A stretch of 64,000 nucleotides of DNA from positions 186,001-250,000 of the forward strand of contig NZ_WKJN01000004.1 in NCBI RefSeq assembly GCF_009674495.1, read 5' to 3'. Shown one piece after another: positions 59,149-64,000 of this stretch; the stretch's first letter is position 1, and every line of letters starts with the position of its first letter. The DNA comes from Duganella alba (GTDB lineage: Bacteria > Pseudomonadota > Gammaproteobacteria > Burkholderiales > Burkholderiaceae_D). The position numbers were made by a program, and so were the translations under genes. The notes under the pieces were generated by a model. That model worked only from the letters and a program-made list of their open reading frames with translations, was not told the origin of the DNA and searched no databases.

Positions 59149-61162
59149 GTACGCACTGCTGCTGGCACTGGGTTCCGCCCACGCCGACGACCAGATCCTG
59201 CAACGGGTCTTGGTGGATGGCTCGCGCACCAACCAGCTGGGCGTGGCCGATGCGGCCAGCGCCGGCAGCGTGACGCAGGAAGAGCTGGCGGCACGCACCG
59301 TCTACCGTCCCGGCGAGATGCTGGAGGCGGTGCCCGGACTGGTGGTGAGCCAGCATAGTGGCGAAGGCAAGGCCAATCAATTCTATCTGCGCGGTTTCAA
59401 CCTCGATCACGGCACCGACCTGCGCACCACTGTCGACGGCATGCCGGTCAACCAGCGCAGCCACGCGCATGGCCAGGGCTGGACCGACCTGAATTTCCTG
59501 ATCCCCGAACTGGCGGTGCGCCTCGATTACAAGAAAGGCCCCTACTCCGCCGAGGAAGGCGACTTCGCCTCGGCCGGCACCGCGTCGGTGGTGTACGCCA
59601 ACCGCCTGCTGCAAGGCGTGGCCAGCGTGTCGGCGGGCCAGAACGGCTACGGCCGCGCGCTGGTCGCCGATTCGCTGGAGACGCAGCGCGGCAGCCTGCT
59701 GTACGCCATCGAGGCGCTGCACAACGACGGCCCGTTCACCAATCCGGATGAATACAGGAAGCTGAACGCCGTGCTGCGCTACAGCGAAGGCTACGCCAAC
59801 AACGGCTTCAACGTCAGCCTGATGGCCTACAAGGCCGACTGGAACTCGACCGACCAGATTCCGCTGCGCGCGGTGCAGGACGGCCAGATCGGCCGCAACG
59901 ACGCCATCGACAACACGGACGGCGGCAAGTCCCACCGTTACAGCCTGTCCGGCGCCTGGCGCCGCACCAACGACGACAGCGCCAGCAAGGTCAACGCCTA
60001 CATCATCGCCAACCAGCTGGACCTGTGGTCCAACTTCACCTACTTCATGGATGACCCGGTGCATGGCGACCAGTTCGCGCAGCCGGACAAGCGCGTCACC
60101 AGCGGCGTGAACGCGTCGCACAGCTGGCACCAGCACACCGACACCGGCAACACCGAAACCACCATCGGCGTGCAGCTCCAGAACGACAACATCTTCAACG
60201 GCTTGTACAGCACGCAGGCGCGCCGCACATTGTCGGTCACGCGCCAGGATCACATCGTGGAATCCAGCGCCGGCCTGTATGTCGAGAACAACACGCGCTG
60301 GAGCGAAGCTTTGCGCACCGTGGCCGGCGCGCGCTTGGACAGCTACCGCTTCGACGTGCGGAGCGACCTTGCCGCCAACTCGGGCAAGGCCAACGACCAT
60401 CTGGTCAGCCCGAGCGTGAGCGTGATCTACGGCCCGTGGCAGAGCGCCGAGGTGTACGCCAACTTCGGCAGCGGCTTCCATAGCAACGACGCGCGCGGCT
60501 CCACCATCACCATCGATCCGAAGACGGGTCTGGCGGCGGACAAGGTGCAACCGCTGGTGCGTTCGCGCGGCATCGAATTCGGCGCGCGCACGGCGTGGCT
60601 GCCTGGCCTGCAAACCTCGCTGTCGGTGTACCGCCTGGATTTCGATTCGGAGCTGACCTACGCCGGCGATGCCGGCACCACCGAGGCCGGACCGCCCAGC
60701 CGCCGTTACGGCGTGGAGTTCTCCAACTACTACAAGCCGCTGAAATGGCTGTCGGTGGACCTGGACCTTGCGTATGCGCGCGCGCGTTCGCGCGGCGATC
60801 TGGAGGAAGGAAGCTACATTCCCGGCGCGATTGAAGGCACCGGCCAGCTGGCGGTGACGGTGGATGACGGCGGCCCGTATTCGGGATCGCTGAAGCTGCG
60901 CTATTTCGGACCGCGGCCGCTGATCGAGGATAACAGCGTGCGCTCCAGTTCCAGCATGACGCTGAACGGCCGCCTGGGCTGGAAGATCCGCAAGGATCTG
61001 CGGCTGGAGCTGGAAGCCTTCAACATCACCAACCGCCGCGATTCGGCCATCGATTATTACTACGCATCGCAGTTGAAGGGCGAAGCGGAGCCGGTATCCG
61101 ACATCCACTTCCACCCGATCGAATCGCGCTCGCTGCGGGCGACGCTGATCAAGAACTTCTAG
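59090..61162 (+). CDS. TonB-dependent outer-membrane receptor
   Basis: A 690-residue TonB receptor. The signal peptide ends around 'LALGSAHADD'. The plug carries 'RPGEMLEAVPGLVVSQHSGE', 'NQFYLRGFNLDHGTDLRTTV' and 'VNQRSHAHGQGW', and the barrel ends in 'SLRATLIKNF'. The start at 59090 has GGAAA four bases upstream; an ATG at 59078 is an alternative. Either start lies inside the DUF6702 gene, a long overlap of about 60 bp in another frame. The His-rich loop 'RSHAHGQ' may bind a metal or its complex. It is the third gene of the M1-DUF6702 operon. Confidence 0.88.
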   Translation: MAPLKRSSSIKTASIKSPLKYALLLALGSAHADDQILQRVLVDGSRTNQLGVADAASAGSVTQEELAARTVYRPGEMLEAVPGLVVSQHSGEGKANQFYLRGFNLDHGTDLRTTVDGMPVNQRSHAHGQGWTDLNFLIPELAVRLDYKKGPYSAEEGDFASAGTASVVYANRLLQGVASVSAGQNGYGRALVADSLETQRGSLLYAIEALHNDGPFTNPDEYRKLNAVLRYSEGYANNGFNVSLMAYKADWNSTDQIPLRAVQDGQIGRNDAIDNTDGGKSHRYSLSGAWRRTNDDSASKVNAYIIANQLDLWSNFTYFMDDPVHGDQFAQPDKRVTSGVNASHSWHQHTDTGNTETTIGVQLQNDNIFNGLYSTQARRTLSVTRQDHIVESSAGLYVENNTRWSEALRTVAGARLDSYRFDVRSDLAANSGKANDHLVSPSVSVIYGPWQSAEVYANFGSGFHSNDARGSTITIDPKTGLAADKVQPLVRSRGIEFGARTAWLPGLQTSLSVYRLDFDSELTYAGDAGTTEAGPPSRRYGVEFSNYYKPLKWLSVDLDLAYARARSRGDLEEGSYIPGAIEGTGQLAVTVDDGGPYSGSLKLRYFGPRPLIEDNSVRSSSSMTLNGRLGWKIRKDLRLELEAFNITNRRDSAIDYYYASQLKGEAEPVSDIHFHPIESRSLRATLIKNF

Positions 61163-62184
61163 CCGCCACGCTCATTGAGCATGGTGAAGCCGCGCTGGTG
61201 CCATACCGGGTAAGCCGGCGCCACATCGCTGGCCGCTTCCAGCAGCGCGTTCTGCTCGGCCGTCAGCGACCAGCCGGTGGCGCCGATGTTTTCGATCAGC
61301 TGCTTCTCGTCGCGTGCGCCGATGATGACGTTGGAGACGGTGCGCTTACCCAGCAGCCAGTTCAGCGCAATCTGCGGAATCGACTTGCCGGTCTGCCCGG
61401 CCACCACATCCAGCGCATCGATGATGCGGAACAGGCGCTCTTCCTCGAAGTGCGGACCGGTGCCGGCGATGTCGTGCGCGCGGGTGCCCGGCTTGGCCGG
61501 CTGGCCGCGACGGATTTTCCCGGTCAGCTTGCCCCAGCCCAGCGGACTCCAGATCACCGCGCCGACGCCCTGGTCATCCGCCAGCGGCGCCAGTTCCCAT
61601 TCGTAGTCGCGGTTCAGCAGCGAGTAATAGATCTGGTGCGCCACGTGGCGCGGGTAGCCGTAGCGGTCCGACGTCGCCAGGGATTTCATCAGGTGCCAGC
61701 CGGAGAAGTTGGAGGCGCCGATGTAGCGCACCTTGCCGTCGCGGACCAGTTGGTCCAGCGTGGACAGCGTTTCTTCCACGGGCGTGTTGTAGTCCTGGCC
61801 GTGCAACTGCAACAGATCGATGTGATCGACCTGCAGGCGCTTCAGCGATTTATCGACAGCGTCGATGATGTGCTGGCGCGAGGAACCGTAGTCGTTGGCG
61901 CCGTCGCCGGTGGGAAACGTGACCTTGGTCGAGATCAGCAGGCGATTACGCTTGCCCTTGATGGCCTCACCGAGGATTTGTTCGGCCAGGCCGTCGGAAT
62001 AGACGTCGGCGGTGTCGAACATCGACACGCCGTGTTCGAGGCACACATCGATCAGGCGCGAAGCGGCGCCACTGTCGGTGCTGCCCCAGGCTTTGAAGAA
62101 GTCGTTACCGCCGCCGAAGGTGGCGGTGCCAAAACTGAGTTCCGGCACGCGCAAGCCGGACTTTCCAAGACGCTTGTGATTCAT
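61159..62184 (-). CDS. Aldo/keto reductase
   Basis: A 341-residue AKR-family oxidoreductase. The catalytic tetrad is visible: Asp and Tyr in 'MFDTADVYSDG', Lys in 'LLISTKVTF' and His in 'LLQLHGQDYN'. The NADPH site is 'VIIGARDEKQLIENIG'. It is closest in style to the YghZ/Gre-type group acting on glyceraldehyde or other carbonyls. The ATG has GAGAGG seven bases upstream, while the open frame continues 23 codons farther. It is convergent with the receptor gene, overlapping by 4 bp. Confidence 0.9.
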   Translation of the reverse strand: MNHKRLGKSGLRVPELSFGTATFGGGNDFFKAWGSTDSGAASRLIDVCLEHGVSMFDTADVYSDGLAEQILGEAIKGKRNRLLISTKVTFPTGDGANDYGSSRQHIIDAVDKSLKRLQVDHIDLLQLHGQDYNTPVEETLSTLDQLVRDGKVRYIGASNFSGWHLMKSLATSDRYGYPRHVAHQIYYSLLNRDYEWELAPLADDQGVGAVIWSPLGWGKLTGKIRRGQPAKPGTRAHDIAGTGPHFEEERLFRIIDALDVVAGQTGKSIPQIALNWLLGKRTVSNVIIGARDEKQLIENIGATGWSLTAEQNALLEAASDVAPAYPVWHQRGFTMLNERGG

Positions 62185-62264
62185 CGCAATCCTCTCAAGT
62201 AAAGCGCGACTCTGCGCGCTGAATCCTGATTGTAGCGCGCACACGAAAATCACGTTGGTCCGCG

Positions 62265-62417
62265 TCAGTTCCCTTGCATCGGCCTGGACTCGGCGGCCAG
62301 TGTCTGGGCCAGGAAGGTGCGCGCCTTGGCCACATAGTTGCGGCAGGCGCCGGTATCGATGAAGGCAGCATGCCCAAAGGAGTACAAGGGTGAGGCAGCC
62401 GCCGCGAAGATGGTCAC
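62265..62417 (-). pseudogene. C-terminal remnant of an alpha/beta hydrolase (TAP-like)
   Basis: On the minus strand a 50-codon frame reads 'ASPLYSFGHAAFIDTGACRN' and 'YVAKARTFLAQTL' before stopping. The 'GH...G.C...R.......FL' pattern is like the C-terminal TAP-type end of alpha/beta hydrolases, including the catalytic His. The rest of such a gene is absent: upstream, only a GTG and then other sequence are seen. It is best read as a gene fragment left by a deletion. The remainder of this 318-bp gap has only the SDR promoter region. Confidence 0.35.
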
Positions 62418-62502
62418 CGTTCGGGATTGCCTGTCAGTACCGAAAAGCGTTGCCTTCCCCGGCTGTGATAACGTCGTTTCACATTCTTAGCTGAGGAAAA
62501 TC

Positions 62503-63264
62503 ATGAAACGTTTCGACGAAAAAACCGTGCTGGTCACAGGCGCAGCTTCCGGCATGGGCCTGGCCGCGGTCCGCCGCTTCCTCGACGAAGGCGCCCGCGT
62601 CGTCATGCTCGATATCGATGAGGCCAACCTCAAGGAAGCCGCTGCTCAATTGCCGCAAGACCGCGTTCTGGTGCAGGTGGGCGACACCGCCGACAAGGAA
62701 ACCGCCGCTGCCGCCGTCAAAGCGGCGGTCGCGCGCTTTGGAGGGCTGAATATCCTGATCAACAACGCCGGCATCGCAAGCGAAGGCGACATCATGAAGA
62801 CGAGCGAAGCAGACTTCGAACGCGTCATGGCAGTGAATGTCACCGGTTACTTCAACATGGCCAAAGCCGCGCTGCCCGAACTCGTGAAAACACGCGGTTC
62901 GATCGTGATGACGTCTTCCGTTTCAGGACTAGGCGGCGACTGGGAGATGTTCGCCTATAACACGTCCAAGGGCGCGGTCAGTAACATGGTGCGCGCGATG
63001 GCGCTGGATGCGGCCAAGGACGGCGTGCGGGTCAATGCGGTAAATCCGAGCCTGACCAAAACCGGCATGACCACGGAGATGCTCAAGGATGCCGGGCTGG
63101 TCGCCAAGTTCAAGGAGCGCATGCCACTCGGCACGCCTGAAGACCCGGATGGCATTGCCGCCGCAATGGCGTTCCTGGCGAGCGACGACGCCCGCCTCAT
63201 CACCGGCGTCAACCTGCCGGTGGACGCCGGCCTGCGCGCCTCCAACGGCCAGCCGCGCCAATAG
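62503..63264 (+). CDS. SDR family oxidoreductase
   Basis: A 253-residue short-chain dehydrogenase. It has 'VLVTGAASGMGLA', the cofactor-specificity Asp in 'VVMLDIDEAN', 'INNAGIASEG', the catalytic Ser in 'MTSSVSGLGG', Tyr-Lys in 'FAYNTSKGAVS' and 'VNLPVDAGLRASNG' at the end. The Asp after the second strand points to NAD(H) use. TGAGGAAA precedes the ATG. The substrate is not evident, and the gene stands alone. Confidence 0.9.
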   Translation: MKRFDEKTVLVTGAASGMGLAAVRRFLDEGARVVMLDIDEANLKEAAAQLPQDRVLVQVGDTADKETAAAAVKAAVARFGGLNILINNAGIASEGDIMKTSEADFERVMAVNVTGYFNMAKAALPELVKTRGSIVMTSSVSGLGGDWEMFAYNTSKGAVSNMVRAMALDAAKDGVRVNAVNPSLTKTGMTTEMLKDAGLVAKFKERMPLGTPEDPDGIAAAMAFLASDDARLITGVNLPVDAGLRASNGQPRQ

Positions 63265-63298
63265 CCATCCATCCGCCCGGGCAAAGTCCCGGGCAAGA

Positions 63299-63325
63299 AA
63301 ACATCTTGACATCATTTAGATGTTT
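63299..63325. promoter_or_regulatory. Candidate SdpR/ArsR operator within the promoter
   Basis: AAACATCT (63299-63306) and AGATGTTT (63318-63325) are perfect 8-bp inverted repeats with an 11-base spacer. The repeat surrounds the -35 hexamer and reaches the spacer of the promoter, the expected place for autorepression by the ArsR-type protein encoded next. Confidence 0.65.
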
Positions 63326-63334
63326 AGCTAATCT
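63306..63334 (+). promoter_or_regulatory. Sigma-70 promoter of the sdpR-like gene
   Basis: A perfect TTGACA (63306-63311) is separated by 17 bp from TAATCT (63329-63334). The start site would be about 63341, right at the ATG, so the leader is very short. Confidence 0.65.
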
Positions 63335-63341
63335 TGAAAGC

Positions 63342-63665
63342 ATGAACAAAGTATTCAAGGCGCTTGCCGATCCGACCCGCCGCCAGGTGCTGGCTCTCCT
63401 GAAGGATGGCCCTCTCACGGCAGGCGAGCTGGCGGACCATTTTGACGTTTCAAAGCCGACGATGTCAGCCCACTTTACCGTTCTGCGCGAAGCCGACTTG
63501 ATCGAGTCGTCGAAGAACGGCAAGTCCGTGGTGTATTGCCTGAAGCTTTCGGTGCTGGAAGAGGCTTTGGCCGGATTCGCCGAATTGCTGGGCATTCAAG
63601 CCAAGGCGCCTAAGGGTGCGCACCATGCGGCAACAATACTTTCCAACCAAAAGGCGAAGCGATGA
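63342..63665 (+). CDS. ArsR/SdpR family autorepressor
   Basis: A 107-residue winged-helix repressor. The SdpR-type sequence is clear: 'MNKVFKALADPTRRQVLALL', 'LTAGELADHFDVSKPTMSAH' and 'LREADLIESSKNGKSVVYCL'. No metal-binding cysteine motif of classical ArsR sensors is present. It probably represses its own operon through the inverted repeat in its promoter. The ATG was chosen 12 codons inside the open frame to fit the promoter. Its stop overlaps the next gene (ATGA). Confidence 0.9.
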   Translation: MNKVFKALADPTRRQVLALLKDGPLTAGELADHFDVSKPTMSAHFTVLREADLIESSKNGKSVVYCLKLSVLEEALAGFAELLGIQAKAPKGAHHAATILSNQKAKR

Positions 63666-64000
63666 AAACAACGTTTAACGCACCACCATTCTTTGCGCTG
63701 GCGATAACGCTTTCCGTGGCTGTCGTAGGTGCCTACGGCTATTTATATCTGGTTAATCCGGAGCATCCGCCACAATATCTGATGGCGGTCGGATTGATCT
63801 GCTTTGCCTGGACCATGCGCCGCTTCGTTGGCGGCTGTGCCGGAAAAAATCCCGCCAGCAGCGCGGCACGGCGCGACGTGACGCTGGGTATTGTGTTTGC
63901 CTGCCTGCTGTTGGGCGTCGGGGTGATCGGGCGTCTGGGATGGATCGACGAAGCATTCCGTCTCCGCAGTATCGGCCTGTTCGCCGGCTCGTTTGTCATG
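63662..64000 (+). CDS. SdpI-like integral membrane protein (3' truncated)
   Basis: The first 113 codons are present and run off the window. Three hydrophobic helices are seen ('FFALAITLSVAVVGAYGYLY', 'QYLMAVGLICFAWTMRRF', 'TLGIVFACLLLGVGVIG'), followed by 'RLRSIGLFAGSFVM', similar to the 'GxxxGxFxxxxGN' region of SdpI/DUF1648-type proteins. The 4-bp overlap with the SdpR gene supports this. In Bacillus SdpI is immunity and signal receptor for a killing factor; here the role is unknown. Confidence 0.7.
   Translation, partial: MKTTFNAPPFFALAITLSVAVVGAYGYLYLVNPEHPPQYLMAVGLICFAWTMRRFVGGCAGKNPASSAARRDVTLGIVFACLLLGVGVIGRLGWIDEAFRLRSIGLFAGSFVM

Noticed and set aside
1..64000. CRISPR arrays, tRNA/rRNA genes, insertion sequences, prophage, phage-defence modules or secondary-metabolite clusters
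   Set aside because: I looked for direct repeat arrays, tRNA-like cloverleaf sequences, transposase or integrase motifs, restriction or toxin-antitoxin genes and PKS/NRPS modules and saw none that can be supported.

Overview
The window is a high-GC chromosomal segment with dense, short-spaced operons. Gene content (GH115, GH67 and GH10 xylan enzymes, a Weimberg-type xylose pathway, many TonB receptors, NarL-type two-component genes) and the protein sequences suggest a soil or plant-associated betaproteobacterium of the Oxalobacteraceae (Duganella/Massilia/Rugamonas type). This is inferred from sequence style alone; there is no rRNA or tRNA in the window to confirm it.

Layout. (1) 1-8.2 kb: a minus-strand operon XapX - amidohydrolase - DoxX - DUF1275, flanked by NarL/LuxR-type response regulators and a large propeller-type sensor histidine kinase. 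One regulator (7537-8238) has lost key receiver residues. (2) 8.3-13.4 kb: a small CxxC/His protein with a TonB receptor, an SDR gene divergent from a LysR regulator, and an unusual CPBP membrane protein preceded by a 30-bp palindrome. (3) 13.4-18.8 kb: TonB receptor, serine hydrolase, MaoC-like hydratase and NnrU-family protein on one strand. (4) 18.8-26.1 kb: a minus-strand operon for an RND efflux pump (OMF - adaptor - permease) that continues into a GGDEF diguanylate cyclase and a decayed small gene. (5) 26.1-33.5 kb: an EF-hand protein with a strong terminator, a DUF3311/sodium-solute symporter pair, a PafA-like alkaline phosphatase behind a near-perfect Pho box, an MFS transporter, a CheY-like protein, and a TetR/membrane-protein pair with a palindromic operator.

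(6) 33.4-56.2 kb is the centrepiece: a xylan/xylose utilisation locus. The minus-strand operon encodes 2-keto-3-deoxyxylonate dehydratase, xylose dehydrogenase, xylonolactonase, xylonate dehydratase, the XylFGH ABC importer and a GH3 glycosidase. Divergent from it are an SGNH esterase, a GH43 and a GH115 alpha-glucuronidase. A GH10 xylanase, a GH67 alpha-glucuronidase, a LacI regulator and a type-B carboxylesterase follow. Together they would depolymerise glucurono(arabino)xylan outside the cytoplasm, import xylose and oxidise it to 2-ketoglutarate semialdehyde. The last Weimberg enzyme is not in the window. Candidate LacI-type operators lie in both divergent promoter regions.

(7) 56.3-64 kb: an operon of M1 metallopeptidase - DUF6702 protein - TonB receptor with overlapping genes, then an aldo/keto reductase, a hydrolase remnant, an SDR oxidoreductase and an SdpR/SdpI-like pair whose promoter carries an inverted repeat. 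The last gene runs off the window. The two end genes are partial. I saw no rRNA, tRNA, CRISPR array, insertion sequence, prophage or origin.
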